Below are positions 34,168 to 43,602 of a stretch of 64,000 bases of DNA, in pieces. The stretch is taken from contig NZ_JXCJ01000001.1 of NCBI RefSeq assembly GCF_000832015.1, positions 3,059,976 through 3,123,975 on the forward strand, given 5' to 3'. This stretch comes from Gilvimarinus agarilyticus (GTDB lineage: Bacteria > Pseudomonadota > Gammaproteobacteria > Pseudomonadales > Cellvibrionaceae). The notes beneath the pieces were generated by a model that did not search any database, was not told where the DNA came from, and saw only the letters and a list, made by a program, of their open reading frames with translations. The translations under genes were made by a program, and so were the position numbers. Position 1 is the first letter of the stretch; each line of letters starts with the position of its first letter.

Positions 34168-34253
34168 CAGTAACCTACTAATGTAATCGTATAGCACCCA
34201 ATGCACTCCGTAGCTAAAAGGCCACTAGATACCGGCTCAAGGCCGTTATGACG
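34168..34253. repeat. intergenic repeat, copy 2
   Basis: This is a direct repeat of 32183-32268 with only scattered substitutions, starting at CAGTAACCTAC. The final palindromic segment is altered (GGCCGTTATGACG). Confidence 0.85.
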
Positions 34254-34301
34254 ACGTAGCGAAAATCGCGACGAGCATAAACAAAACTGTGCCCAACCAA
34301 C

Positions 34302-34373
34302 ACAATCGTATAGCACCCAATGCACTCCGAAGCTAAAAGGCCACTAGATACCGGCTCAAGGCCGGTATGACGC
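34302..34373. repeat. intergenic repeat, copy 3
   Basis: This is a third copy in the same orientation, lacking the first ~18 bp of the unit. The terminal palindrome is intact (ATACCGGCTCAAGGCCGGTAT). It abuts the leader of the ABC-F gene and creates a false upstream start at 34367. Confidence 0.85.
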
Positions 34374-34525
34374 TGAAACCCCGCTTTAGCCGCACCCTCC
34401 CCCGTAACACCTTTACCGTTGATGTATCCCCCCACTTCTGGGACAATCGCGCGCCTCTGGCGATAACCCAGATCAGCTCAACATCTGCGCCCCGCAACCA
34501 CCCTCACTACCTGACAGGATTACCC

Positions 34526-36121
34526 GTGCTCACGACCGCCAATATCACTATGCAGTTCGGCGCCAAGCCGTTATTTGAAGACGTTTCGGTTAAATTCGGC
34601 AACGGCAACCGTTACGGCTTAATCGGCGCTAATGGCTGTGGCAAATCCACCTTTATGAAGATTCTGGGGGGCGATTTGGTCCCCAGCGCCGGTAACGTGT
34701 CGCTCGACCCTGGTGAGCGTATCGGTAAGCTGCGCCAGGATCAGTTTGCCTTTGAGCAATACTCGGTCGTGGATACCGTCATTATGGGCCACGCCGAGCT
34801 GTGGACGGTAAAAGAAGAGCGCGACCGTATTTACAGCTTACCCGAGATGAGTGAGGCCGACGGTATTCGGGTGGGCGACTTAGAAGCTGAGTTTGCCGAG
34901 ATGGACGGTTACACCGCCGAGTCGCGGGCCGGCGAGTTGCTGATCGGGCTGGGCATTGGCGTCGAGCAACATTTTGGCCCCATGAGTGAAATCGCCCCCG
35001 GCTGGAAGCTGCGGGTGCTGTTGGCGCAGGCGCTGTTCTCGGACCCGGATGTACTGTTGCTGGATGAGCCTACCAACAACCTGGACATCCACACCATTCA
35101 CTGGCTAAGCGAGACCCTTAACCAGCGCAACAGCACCATGGTAATCATCTCGCACGACCGACACTTTTTAAACAGCGTGTGCACCCATATGGCCGATGTC
35201 GATTACGGCGAGATTCGCCTCTACCCTGGCAACTACGACGATTACATGACGGCGGCCACCGCTGTACGCGAGCGCCAGTACGCGGATAACGCCAAAAAGA
35301 AAAACCAAATCGCCGAGCTGCAACAGTTTGTCAGCCGTTTTTCGGCCAATGCCTCTAAGGCCAAGCAGGCCACCTCGCGCGCTAAGCAAATCGATAAAAT
35401 TCAGCTGGAAGACATTAAACCCTCTAGCCGGGTGAATCCGTTTATCCGTTTTGAGCAAGATAAGAAACTGCACCGTTTAGCCCTTGAGGTACACAACCTC
35501 ACCAAAGGCTTTGACGAGGGCCCGCTGTTTAAGCCTTTTGATTTAATGGTTGAAGTGGGCGAGCGCATTGCGGTTATTGGCGAGAACGGCGCGGGTAAAA
35601 CCACCCTACTGCGTACCTTGCTGGGCGAGCTTACGCCGGATAGTGGTACGGTTAAGTGGTCCGAGAACGTTAAAATCGGCCACTACGCCCAAGACCACAC
35701 CAGCGACTTTGCCAATAACGAGACACTGTTTGAGTGGATGAGCCAGTTTAAGCCGGTCAACGGCGATGAGCAGTTAATTCGCGGCACACTGGGGCGCTTA
35801 CTGTTTAGCAACGACGATATCAACAAGCGCGTGAAGGTTATCTCGGGCGGTGAGCAAGGCCGCATGATTTTTGGCCGGCTGATTCTGCAAAAGCCCAACG
35901 TGATGTTGCTGGATGAGCCCACCAACCACCTGGACATGGAGTCGATCGAATCGCTGAATGTGGCGCTGGAGAACTACCCAGGCACCTTGATTTTTGTCAG
36001 CCATGACCGCGAGTTTGTCTCGTCCGTAGCCACCCGTATTTTAGAAATCAGCGATAATAAAATTATCGACTTTTCGGGTAGCTACGATGAATATTTAGCG
36101 AGTAAAGGGTTGCAGGGCTAG
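34526..36121 (+). CDS. ABC-F family ribosome-associated ATPase, YbiT-like
   Basis: The start is set at GTG 34526 ([19 protein letters not shown]), giving 531 residues, the length of E. coli YbiT. The longer frame reads through an intergenic repeat. Two ABC domains are visible. The first has Walker [10 protein letters not shown] and the unusual signature [16 protein letters not shown]. The second has GENGAGKTT and ISGGEQGRM. Both have LLDEPTN Walker B motifs, separated by the helical linker ([19 protein letters not shown]). There are no membrane segments, so this is a translation factor type protein, not a transporter. Confidence 0.93.
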   Translation: MLTTANITMQFGAKPLFEDVSVKFGNGNRYGLIGANGCGKSTFMKILGGDLVPSAGNVSLDPGERIGKLRQDQFAFEQYSVVDTVIMGHAELWTVKEERDRIYSLPEMSEADGIRVGDLEAEFAEMDGYTAESRAGELLIGLGIGVEQHFGPMSEIAPGWKLRVLLAQALFSDPDVLLLDEPTNNLDIHTIHWLSETLNQRNSTMVIISHDRHFLNSVCTHMADVDYGEIRLYPGNYDDYMTAATAVRERQYADNAKKKNQIAELQQFVSRFSANASKAKQATSRAKQIDKIQLEDIKPSSRVNPFIRFEQDKKLHRLALEVHNLTKGFDEGPLFKPFDLMVEVGERIAVIGENGAGKTTLLRTLLGELTPDSGTVKWSENVKIGHYAQDHTSDFANNETLFEWMSQFKPVNGDEQLIRGTLGRLLFSNDDINKRVKVISGGEQGRMIFGRLILQKPNVMLLDEPTNHLDMESIESLNVALENYPGTLIFVSHDREFVSSVATRILEISDNKIIDFSGSYDEYLASKGLQG

Positions 36122-36259
36122 CATCGCCGCAATTGACAGTTTGGCTGCGTGACATTAATCTCACCAGCCCTATAGTGCTAAGCGGCAGCATAAAACAAGC
36201 GCGCGCCGCTTAGCGAATAATAAAAACCATTGGATTACATCAAAAAGGACGTTTGCCTT

Positions 36260-37135
36260 ATGTTTCAAAAACAGTTGAATATTAAATGGATTGCCTCCGG
36301 CATTTTCGCGTTAGCGGTACTCATCGTCGCTATGAGTTCGGTTTATACCGTCGAGGAGGGCCACGTCGGGATTGTAAAACGCTTTGGCGAGGCCAAGTAT
36401 CAAGAGAACCCCGGCCTGCACTTTAAAGTCCCCTTTATGGACTCGGTGGAATCGATTGAAGTGCGCACCCGTAAAAACGGCGAGAAAATGGCCAGCAGCA
36501 CCGCCGAGCAAATGCCGGTAACCGTCGAGGTTTCAGTAAACTGGACCGTTAACAAAGAGGCGGCACTGGAGCTGTTTCGCCGCTATGGTGGCCTGCTGCA
36601 ATTTGAACAGCGCATTCTCGACCCGCGTTTTCGCTCCGCCACCAAAGACACCATCCCCAAGTTTGAAGCCGAACAGTTGATTCAGGATCGCGCCCTGGCC
36701 ATTACCGGCATTGAAACCCGGTTAATCGAAGAGATGTCAGAGTTTCCCGTGATCGTGGATAACATTCAGATTGAAAATATCGTACTGCCCAGCAAGTACA
36801 TTCAATCGATTGAAACCAAACAAACCGAGAAAAACCTGGCCGCCGCCGAAGAGCATAAGCTCGAGCGGCAACGCTTAGAAGCCCTGCGCGAAGTAAACAC
36901 CGCCGACGCCCAAGCCCAAGGGATTATCAAAGTAGCCGAAGCCGAAGCGCAATCGATACTGCTTAAAGGTGAGGCCGAGGCAAAAGCCATTGAGGCAAAA
37001 GCGCGCGCACTGCGTGACAACCCCTTGATTGTGAAACTAACCGAGGCGCAAGCCTGGGACGGCAAGCTACCCGCCACTATTTTAGGCAGCGGCACCATGC
37101 CGATTATGGACATGCGCGAAGCGGCTAGTAAGTAA
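36260..37135 (+). CDS. SPFH/prohibitin-family membrane protein
   Basis: The start at ATG 36260 (MFQKQLNIKWIASGIFA) is supported by AAGGA; an upstream in-frame ATG at 36230 is less likely. About 291 residues: an N-terminal membrane helix (12-30), an SPFH domain (VEEGHVGIVKRFGEAKYQENPG...), then a long alanine/glutamate-rich coiled-coil (AEEHKLERQRLEALREVNTA). Such proteins form inner-membrane oligomeric scaffolds similar to HflK/C or prohibitin. No protease or NfeD partner gene is adjacent. Confidence 0.9.
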   Translation: MFQKQLNIKWIASGIFALAVLIVAMSSVYTVEEGHVGIVKRFGEAKYQENPGLHFKVPFMDSVESIEVRTRKNGEKMASSTAEQMPVTVEVSVNWTVNKEAALELFRRYGGLLQFEQRILDPRFRSATKDTIPKFEAEQLIQDRALAITGIETRLIEEMSEFPVIVDNIQIENIVLPSKYIQSIETKQTEKNLAAAEEHKLERQRLEALREVNTADAQAQGIIKVAEAEAQSILLKGEAEAKAIEAKARALRDNPLIVKLTEAQAWDGKLPATILGSGTMPIMDMREAASK

Positions 37136-37144
37136 CGTAACACC

Positions 37145-37162
37145 GGGGGCTTATCGGCCCCC
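37145..37162 (+). terminator. hairpin terminator after the SPFH gene
   Basis: GGGGGC and GCCCCC with a 6-nt loop, 10 bp after the SPFH stop, are followed by a T-rich stretch (TTCAATTCTGTTTT). Confidence 0.7.
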
Positions 37163-37290
37163 TTCAATTCTGTTTTACCTTGTTTAACCCGTTAACACCA
37201 ACCGACACACAGCGTGCTGCAAGACGCCTGGTGCAGAGAGTACTGTAGAAAGTTAACCGTAAAATAATAGAGGCCAAACGGAAGGAAGAT

Positions 37291-37317
37291 TCCCGGGGCG
37301 AACATAATACCCCGGGA
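37291..37317 (-). terminator. hairpin downstream of the TonB receptor gene
   Basis: TCCCGGGG and CCCCGGGA are perfect arms with an 11-nt loop. It lies 12 bp beyond the receptor's stop on the minus strand. A T-run is weak (ATCTTCC), so efficiency is uncertain. Confidence 0.55.
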
Positions 37318-37328
37318 GCTGTGTGCTT

Positions 37329-39506
37329 TTAGTTAAAGCGGTAGTTTAAGCTCAAGGTGTAGTTGCGCGGCGTACCATAACGGTACGAGCTAAACTGCCC
37401 CACCTGCGAGTAGTACTTCTCGTCGGTGATGTTGGCGGCATTAAACTGCACGCTCAGGTCGTCGGTAAAGTGGTAACGCGCCATTAAGTTGGCCAGCACA
37501 TACGAATCCTGCTCAAACCGGTCGGGGTTACCGGCGGGGTTAGTACCCTCAGAGTAAGTCTCGTTTTGCCAGTTAACGCCACCACCCAACATTAACCCTT
37601 GCAGTGCACCATCAAATTCGTAGGAGGTAAACAGCTTAAAGATCTTGGTGGGGATATCGGTGTTTAGATCATTACCGTTGGCGTCCTCGACCGTGTACTG
37701 CGAGTAACCGGCATTGATGTTCCAACCATCGATGGGCTGGCCCACAACCTCCAGCTCAACCCCGCGGCTTTGCGCGCCCTCGGCTGGGTAGTAAGCCGAC
37801 TGTTGCTCGGGCGTGCCGATAAAATCGGTGTCCAGCTGCGCCAGGTTATCTTGCTGAATATCAAACAGGGCCACGGTGGTGTTTAAACGATCATTCAGGA
37901 AGCGGCTTTTTAAACCTATCTCGGCGCTCTTGCCTATTAACGGATCTAAAAACTGGCCGTTAACGTCGCGGCTGCTTTGCGGTTTAAAAATTTCGGTGTA
38001 GCTGGCGTACACGCGGTGAGCTTCAGTAACATCGTACAGCGCGCCGGCGTAAGGAATAAATTCATCCTCGTTGCCGTAATCCACGTTGCCGCTCCAGTCA
38101 AAGCCAGTGCGCAACCAGGTGGCAACACGGCCACCGATAATAAACTTGAGTTTATCGGTGGCCGAGAGGCGGGTTGCGGCGTAGTAACCGCGCTGTTCGG
38201 TCTCGATATCTTGCGACTGGGTGCGCTCGTCCAACCACTCGGGCTCGTACAAATCGCCCCACTCGTAAAAGTTATCAACGTCTACCCGATCATAGCCCCC
38301 ACTCATATCACCGCCCAGTGGTTGCTGAGTAAAGGTTTCGGCAGCTTGCTCGCTGTAAAGTGCGCCCAACACAAAATCGTGGGTTTGGTTAAACAGGCCA
38401 AAGTCGCCTTTTAATTGCACGTCAAAGCTGTCTTGCTTCGATTCACCGTCACTGCGATAGCGCTGCGCGTTTAAGCCGGCACCGGTAACTTTATCCAGCG
38501 AGCCGTACACATAAAGCAGCTTGGTGTCTTTTTCGTAGGTTAGGTGATTGTAGTTGGCGAGCAGCTCCCAGCCGTTATTAAACATATGATTGACGCTGGC
38601 AAAGTAATTGGTGTTGGTTGTTTCCCAGCGGTTCCAGTCCATGGCGGTGGTTTTGGAAACATCCCAGTCGGCTTTGCTGCCATCAGAGAAGAAGGTAGGC
38701 AACGCGCCCCACACGGTACTTTTAGGGTCGCTGTGCTGATAGCTGCTACCCACGCTCAGCACCGTGTTGTCGGTTAAATCGGCCTCTAGCACGCCGTAAA
38801 AAACGCTTTTGTCGTCTTCATAGTAATCCACATGGGATTCACCCTCCAGATAACGCCCCACCACGCGGCCACGAAGCGAGCCGCTGTCGTTTAACCCTGT
38901 GGCTACATCGGCGGTCAGGCGTTTTTTATCCCAGCTGCCGGTGGCGACCTCGACAAAACCGTTTAAATCGCGGCTGTCGGCGTGTTTGCGCACCAGGTTA
39001 ATAGAGGCTGAAGGGTCGCCCACCCCGGTTAACAAACCGGTGGCCCCCCGGACAAACTCCACCCGCTCGTAAATGGCGGTATCGGCGACGGTCTCACCCG
39101 AGTCGCCCCCTAAGCTCCACGAGGTGGGTACGCCGTCAATCTGGTAACTGTCGATGCGAAAGCCGCGCGAGTAAAAGTTATTGCGTACGTTATCCACCTC
39201 CTCCGAGCTAACGCCTACGGCGTTATTCACCGCGTCTAAGATAGTGGTAATGTTCTGATCTTGCATCCGCTCAAAAGTCAGGATTGATACCGATTGAGGC
39301 GTCTCTTGCAGCGTTAAACCGAGACCCGTGGCGGTATCCAATGTTTGCTCAACGGCGTACTTACCAGTGACGGTGATTTCTTCGATAGAGCCTTCCTTGG
39401 GGCTGATCTGCGCTGAGTTGTCACTGGCTGCATCCTGAGCCAGGCCGAGTTGCGCGTGGGTACACAGCAATATGGCCGCAGAAAGAGGGAGAAGTTTATA
39501 GTTCAC
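37329..39506 (-). CDS. TonB-dependent siderophore receptor (FhuE/FpvA class)
   Basis: The start is set at GTG 39506 (VNYKLLPLSAAILLC), with TGGAG upstream, giving 725 residues. A signal peptide precedes a TonB box (EEITVTG). The plug domain (LQETPQSVSILTFERMQDQN ... YSRGFRIDSYQIDGVPTS, in parts) and a 22-strand barrel ending in the aromatic FN terminus follow. The plug wording is that of ferric-siderophore receptors. No N-terminal signalling (STN) domain is present. A Fur box lies upstream, so iron regulation is expected. No siderophore synthesis genes lie nearby, suggesting use of foreign siderophores. Confidence 0.93.
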   Translation of the reverse strand: MNYKLLPLSAAILLCTHAQLGLAQDAASDNSAQISPKEGSIEEITVTGKYAVEQTLDTATGLGLTLQETPQSVSILTFERMQDQNITTILDAVNNAVGVSSEEVDNVRNNFYSRGFRIDSYQIDGVPTSWSLGGDSGETVADTAIYERVEFVRGATGLLTGVGDPSASINLVRKHADSRDLNGFVEVATGSWDKKRLTADVATGLNDSGSLRGRVVGRYLEGESHVDYYEDDKSVFYGVLEADLTDNTVLSVGSSYQHSDPKSTVWGALPTFFSDGSKADWDVSKTTAMDWNRWETTNTNYFASVNHMFNNGWELLANYNHLTYEKDTKLLYVYGSLDKVTGAGLNAQRYRSDGESKQDSFDVQLKGDFGLFNQTHDFVLGALYSEQAAETFTQQPLGGDMSGGYDRVDVDNFYEWGDLYEPEWLDERTQSQDIETEQRGYYAATRLSATDKLKFIIGGRVATWLRTGFDWSGNVDYGNEDEFIPYAGALYDVTEAHRVYASYTEIFKPQSSRDVNGQFLDPLIGKSAEIGLKSRFLNDRLNTTVALFDIQQDNLAQLDTDFIGTPEQQSAYYPAEGAQSRGVELEVVGQPIDGWNINAGYSQYTVEDANGNDLNTDIPTKIFKLFTSYEFDGALQGLMLGGGVNWQNETYSEGTNPAGNPDRFEQDSYVLANLMARYHFTDDLSVQFNAANITDEKYYSQVGQFSSYRYGTPRNYTLSLNYRFN

Positions 39507-39559
39507 GAAGGCGCTCCAAACAGTTATGGGTAAAAACTGGGGCGCACAATAACACAAAC

Positions 39560-39578
39560 AACAATCATTATCATTACC
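39560..39578 (-). promoter_or_regulatory. Fur box upstream of the TonB receptor
   Basis: Read on the minus strand the site is GGTAATGATAATGATTGT, close to the 19-bp Fur consensus built from GATAAT hexamers. It lies about 55 bp before the receptor start. Confidence 0.8.
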
Positions 39579-39667
39579 AAAAGAGAACTAACAGCAAATG
39601 AAATGGTTTAATAAGTGTCAACCGCCCTATCGCCACCCACCTTTTGCGCGCTCACCGTTCAGCCAAA

Positions 39668-39695
39668 AAAAAGCCCCAGGGTTTCTGGGGCTTTT
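39668..39695 (-). terminator. terminator after the GMC dehydrogenase operon
   Basis: AAAGCCCCAG and CTGGGGCTTT pair with a short loop; the flanking A and T runs make it bidirectional. It lies about 25 bp downstream of the GMC oxidoreductase stop and isolates that operon from the receptor gene. Confidence 0.85.
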
Positions 39696-39720
39696 AACGC
39701 AGGGTTTAACTACTCTACAC

Positions 39721-41724
39721 TCATACCAAATCCTGCTTAATATTCTCCGCCGCCTGCAGCGCCAGTGCGGCAATGGTAAGCGTCGGGTTACCGGTAGCAA
39801 TGGTCGGGAAGACCCCACTGCCCACCATATACAGGTTGTGATGATCCCAGGATTGCTGACGTGAGTTTAATACCGAGTTCTCGGGTTTAGTGCCCATGCG
39901 GTAAGTGCCCACAATGTGGCCGGCACCATAAAACTTAAAGTTATGGGTAGTGCCGTCATCATCGGTGTACTGAAAACTGGTGGAGGTAACGTCGGGCCCA
40001 CCCTCGGTTTTATAAAACACCGGATCAGCCGGTGCCTTGGTGTACTCGGTAGCGCCAAGTTTGTTAAATAACTCGGTGGTGAGTTTTTTAGCCGAGACAA
40101 AACTCTTGCGCTCGTAATCCGAGCCCAACCGGTAGGTAACCAATGGCCTCGGCAGGCCTAAATTGTCTTTTAACTCAGAAGATAATTGCACGCGATTATC
40201 CGGGTCGGGCAGCTGCTCAATCAAATAGCCCAAGCGCATCTGCCGGGTGTATACCTGATTAAGGGTTTGCACCAGCTCGGCGCCAAACAATTTGGAAAAC
40301 GCCGGGGCGTTGGTATCCCAGCGCAATGGCTCGCCCTGCTCATTCACCGAGTTACCGTTTAACTGCGAGTTATTTTGCCCAAACACAAAATCAGCCAAAG
40401 TGGTGGCCGGGTCGTTAGCGGCCCACTGCCACCCCTCGTTGCCAATTTCTACCCGGTAGGCCGAGCGCTCGCGGCGAAACTCGCCATCGCGCAGCGACTC
40501 GATGCCCGAGGTGGAAAGCGGCCCACGGTAAGGGTACATCGGGTCTTTGGCCAACCCCCAACCCAAATACATAATGTGATCCATTAAGTGGCGGCCCACT
40601 TGATCGTGCTTATTCGCAACACCGCATTCAAAACCTGGGTTTTTATTGGACATTAACAACAGCTTAGGCGTTTCGATGGCGTGCGCAGCCAGCACATACG
40701 CTTTGGCTTGCACAGTGCCCGAGCCGGTGGCAATACCATTGGGTTGGTCGTACACCAAATAGTCAATACCGCAAACGCTAGCGTCATCCGCCAGCTGAAT
40801 ATTGCTGGCCACGTGCTGGTAGCGAATTTCTACGTTGCCGGTTTGCACGGCATCGGCGAGGGTTACCGTCGCATCGTATTTGGCCTGAATGGGGCAAATA
40901 GGAATACAGTTGGTATTACCCGCGCACTGACGACGATTTTGATGGGGCACCGAGTTGCGCCCCTGGGGTGTTGGCGTTACGTACACGGGGTTGCCGTCAT
41001 AGCTCATAGCTCCCAGCGACTTGCTGTACAAGTCATCCTGCAGGCTCGGTACAATGCCCGGCATGGCAAAATCATATTCGGCGCCATACTCGCCGCTCGG
41101 CTCGACGTTGTATTGTTGGTACACCCGCTCGAGCGACGGCTTATCGCCCGAGACGCCAATCACACGGTTGGCTTTTTCGTAGAATGGCACCAAGTCGTAG
41201 TAAAAATCAGCCCCACCCGGCCAATCAACACCCTGGTCATACAGGGTTTTTAACTGAAAATCCTCGGGAAACAAGCGCAGGCAGGTACCCAGCCAATGCC
41301 ACGTAGTACCGCCCCCCACCCGCTCGTACGAGCTGGCAAACGCAAACTTGGCGTTTAAGCTGGTGCCCGTTAATCCCGCCTCTTGCTCGGTGTAGTCAAA
41401 ATAGCTTTGGGTTTTCTTGCGCCAGGCATCCACTTGTAACACGGTATAGCGCGGCGTGTTCTCGCCCGCCGGGTCTGGCAGCCCTAACGGGTTATCGGCC
41501 GTTGCCGGCACGGCCGCCTGGGTAGCCGGCGGGTATGGAGACTCGGGGGTTTTGGCATTGGCTTTGTAAAACGTTTCCATATAACCCGAACGATCGGGCG
41601 GCACTTTGGGGCCGCCTTCTAATATCAGTACTTTTTTACCTGCTTTGCCCAGCTCGTGGGCGACAATCGCGCCGGCGATACCGGCCCCGACAATCACCAC
41701 ATCAAAAACATCACTGTCACTCAT
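39721..41724 (-). CDS. GMC-family flavoprotein dehydrogenase (gluconate 2-dehydrogenase/sorbitol dehydrogenase class)
   Basis: This 667-residue protein has an N-terminal FAD-binding motif GAGIAGAIVAHELGKAGKK and the GMC block GGTTWHWLGTCLRLFPEDF. A cysteine-rich motif CAGNTNCIPICPIQAKYD typical of the membrane-linked dehydrogenases is present. The C-terminal active-site region is GAGHIVGTYRMGT ... HNLYMVGSGVFPTI. It probably oxidises a sugar or polyol and passes electrons to the cytochrome encoded upstream. No signal peptide is visible; the FAD motif starts within the first 13 residues. It is the last gene of a three-gene operon. Confidence 0.88.
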   Translation of the reverse strand: MSDSDVFDVVIVGAGIAGAIVAHELGKAGKKVLILEGGPKVPPDRSGYMETFYKANAKTPESPYPPATQAAVPATADNPLGLPDPAGENTPRYTVLQVDAWRKKTQSYFDYTEQEAGLTGTSLNAKFAFASSYERVGGGTTWHWLGTCLRLFPEDFQLKTLYDQGVDWPGGADFYYDLVPFYEKANRVIGVSGDKPSLERVYQQYNVEPSGEYGAEYDFAMPGIVPSLQDDLYSKSLGAMSYDGNPVYVTPTPQGRNSVPHQNRRQCAGNTNCIPICPIQAKYDATVTLADAVQTGNVEIRYQHVASNIQLADDASVCGIDYLVYDQPNGIATGSGTVQAKAYVLAAHAIETPKLLLMSNKNPGFECGVANKHDQVGRHLMDHIMYLGWGLAKDPMYPYRGPLSTSGIESLRDGEFRRERSAYRVEIGNEGWQWAANDPATTLADFVFGQNNSQLNGNSVNEQGEPLRWDTNAPAFSKLFGAELVQTLNQVYTRQMRLGYLIEQLPDPDNRVQLSSELKDNLGLPRPLVTYRLGSDYERKSFVSAKKLTTELFNKLGATEYTKAPADPVFYKTEGGPDVTSTSFQYTDDDGTTHNFKFYGAGHIVGTYRMGTKPENSVLNSRQQSWDHHNLYMVGSGVFPTIATGNPTLTIAALALQAAENIKQDLV

Positions 41725-41741
41725 GATCTGCTCCTTAATCG

Positions 41742-42245
41742 TTATTGTTGGCCGGTGTACTTATCGAGCGCTACGGGGGGCTCGCCCCAATACCCGTAAC
41801 TATAATTTGAATCGCCCATGGGGTGCGCCTGCATTACCCGCCACACCAAACCCGAGGTATAACTTTTTGACGACAGTGTGCAAAAATCGGTACGCCCCCC
41901 GGTACTGGTACCGGGCGCTTCTTGCACGGTGGGCCAGGCGCCCATGTACCACAAAAAAATAAGCTGACGGCACGCCAACACAAATGCGGCACTTTGCGAG
42001 TCGCTGAGCATTTGCTCGCCGATTTGCTGATCGGTTAACGCCGGTTCTTGCTCACTCAATGCTTGGTAGTTACTGAGGATTTTTTCGGGCAATTGGTTGT
42101 CGCCCGATTCGCTGGCCACGCGCTCAGTCCAAACCGGCAAGTACTCAGCTTTAATGTTGACCTCATCTAAGGTGGGGTTTATGACACTTTTAGCAAAGCC
42201 TGTTAGCACAACGCTCAGCCCGACAAAATTATCCATACTAGACAT
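41742..42245 (-). CDS. small subunit of GMC dehydrogenase (gluconate 2-dehydrogenase subunit 3-like)
   Basis: The start at ATG 42245 has AGGAG at 6 nt, giving 167 residues. Features of this helical subunit family are SQSAAFVLACRQLIFLWYMGAW and a C-terminal SGLVWRVMQAHPMGDSNYSY with the tyrosine-rich ending. Related subunits normally carry a twin-arginine signal that exports the flavoprotein; none is visible here. It is positioned between the cytochrome and GMC genes. Confidence 0.75.
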   Translation of the reverse strand: MSSMDNFVGLSVVLTGFAKSVINPTLDEVNIKAEYLPVWTERVASESGDNQLPEKILSNYQALSEQEPALTDQQIGEQMLSDSQSAAFVLACRQLIFLWYMGAWPTVQEAPGTSTGGRTDFCTLSSKSYTSGLVWRVMQAHPMGDSNYSYGYWGEPPVALDKYTGQQ

Positions 42246-42261
42246 AGTAATCTCCTGGTAG

Positions 42262-43602
42262 TTACTGAGCGCGCTCAAGCAAGTAGGTAAAATCCGACTT
42301 TTTACCGTTAGTCATTGCGGCATTGTTATGACATTGAATGCAACTTGACGAGGTTTGTTTTACCCGCCCCTGAATATAAGTCTCGAGTGTGGTGTTGGCT
42401 AAAAACGTCGGTGCAGGTACGCCGGTTTCGTCGGTTACATCGCCCGCGGCGGTTGGCCACTGGGTGCTAATTAATTCGTAGTTTGCCCACACAGTACCGG
42501 GCACGGCGGCTTGCAGTTTTTGTTGGTATTGCCGATTAAGTGCGGCGGTATCGTCGGCGATGGGGATAACCCGCTCAATTTGGCTGGGCGGGGTATTGGT
42601 ATTGGCCGGGTTCCAGGGGCGCGGTGGCGGCTCATTAACGGCTGTGCAATCAACGCCGCCATCGGCGCAGTGGTGGTTATAATAGTTGTAATGTTCTTTA
42701 TCGGCCGCTTGCCCTTGGGTCGGGGCGTTGTTTACATGCTCAAAGGTAGACCAAATCCACTGCGGATTACCCTCGACTTTTGTACCGATATGAAACCCCA
42801 CCAAGCCCACGCGCTGCAGCTGGCAAGCTTCGCTCACGCCGGCATTTTCATGGGGGTTATTGTAGACATAGGCCTCGGTGGTATAAAACTGGCCGGGGTC
42901 ATCCCCTTCGCCCATCACCTTCCAGGCGGCTTTTAGCATAATCGAGCCTACCTCGGTGTCGGTACCAAAGGGAAACTCCGCCTTCGCGTTAAACTTAGCT
43001 TGCCCAGCCTTGCTGTATAAATCGTTGTCGAGAATATAATCAAACATCACCTGATTGGTTAAAATCTCGTAGCGCGTGTATTGCCCATTTTGGTCGATTA
43101 ACGGGCCAGTTTGAAATGGCTCGGCACTTTCATCCAGTACATTGGGGGTTTTACCTACCTGACGCAACAGTGGCTTAGTGGCATCGCTGCCACAGGTGGC
43201 CGGCGGCGGAAACGGCTGATCCCAACCCGGCGGTGTTGTACCCTCGGGTAAAAATATATCGCGGCTTTCTTTGTAGTGCTGCCACACCCGCATGGTATTT
43301 GGCTGCTCTCCAATGGTTACCCCCGCATTGGGGTTGCCGTCGGTATCGGCAGGCCAGTTAAGCGCAATAAACGACTGCCAGGAAAAAATATCAAAGTCGC
43401 GCTGCAACGACTCTAAGCTAACATTGCCGCCAAAGGGCTCTTTAGCGGGGATCTCGGGGCTTAGGGGCTCCTCCACCGGTGAGACAGATGATGAGGAGGC
43501 AGCGACCGCGCTAATGGCGCTAACGGTTTCATCCTTGCCGCCATCGCAGGCCGCTAGCAGCAAGCTAGCGCCGGCGATTAAAAGTACACGGTTTTCTTTC
43601 AT
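42262..43602 (-). CDS. lipoprotein cytochrome c component of the GMC dehydrogenase system
   Basis: The start at ATG 43602 (MKENRVLLIAGASLLLAAC) with AGAGGGA gives 446 residues. The lipobox LLAAC at residues ~15-19 is followed by a serine-rich linker. One c-type haem motif, CIQCH, lies near the C-terminus (about residue 425). The large middle domain (DIFSWQSFIALNWPAD, ILTNQVMFDYILDNDLYS) is a family I have seen beside GMC oxidoreductases but cannot name. It is probably the membrane-anchored electron acceptor. Confidence 0.75.
   Translation of the reverse strand: MKENRVLLIAGASLLLAACDGGKDETVSAISAVAASSSSVSPVEEPLSPEIPAKEPFGGNVSLESLQRDFDIFSWQSFIALNWPADTDGNPNAGVTIGEQPNTMRVWQHYKESRDIFLPEGTTPPGWDQPFPPPATCGSDATKPLLRQVGKTPNVLDESAEPFQTGPLIDQNGQYTRYEILTNQVMFDYILDNDLYSKAGQAKFNAKAEFPFGTDTEVGSIMLKAAWKVMGEGDDPGQFYTTEAYVYNNPHENAGVSEACQLQRVGLVGFHIGTKVEGNPQWIWSTFEHVNNAPTQGQAADKEHYNYYNHHCADGGVDCTAVNEPPPRPWNPANTNTPPSQIERVIPIADDTAALNRQYQQKLQAAVPGTVWANYELISTQWPTAAGDVTDETGVPAPTFLANTTLETYIQGRVKQTSSSCIQCHNNAAMTNGKKSDFTYLLERAQ

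Larger units (their letters stand above)
33832..34525. other. gene-free interval carrying repeats
   Basis: These 694 bp between the DUF1593 gene and the ABC-F gene contain no credible gene. They hold a perfect dyad (34107-34136) and two copies of the intergenic repeat (34168-34253, 34302-34373). The open frames on the minus strand here are translations of the repeat and are not genes. Confidence 0.8.

Noticed and set aside
34041-34435. Overlapping minus-strand open frames with shared [12 protein letters not shown] wording
   Set aside because: They are translations of the dispersed intergenic repeat copies; the same peptide arises from each copy and there are no ribosome-binding sites.
34367-34525. 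N-terminal extension of the ABC-F protein from an upstream ATG
   Set aside because: The ATG lies at the end of repeat copy 3, the 53 added residues are unlike any ABC-F N-terminus, and a GTG at 34526 gives the family length.
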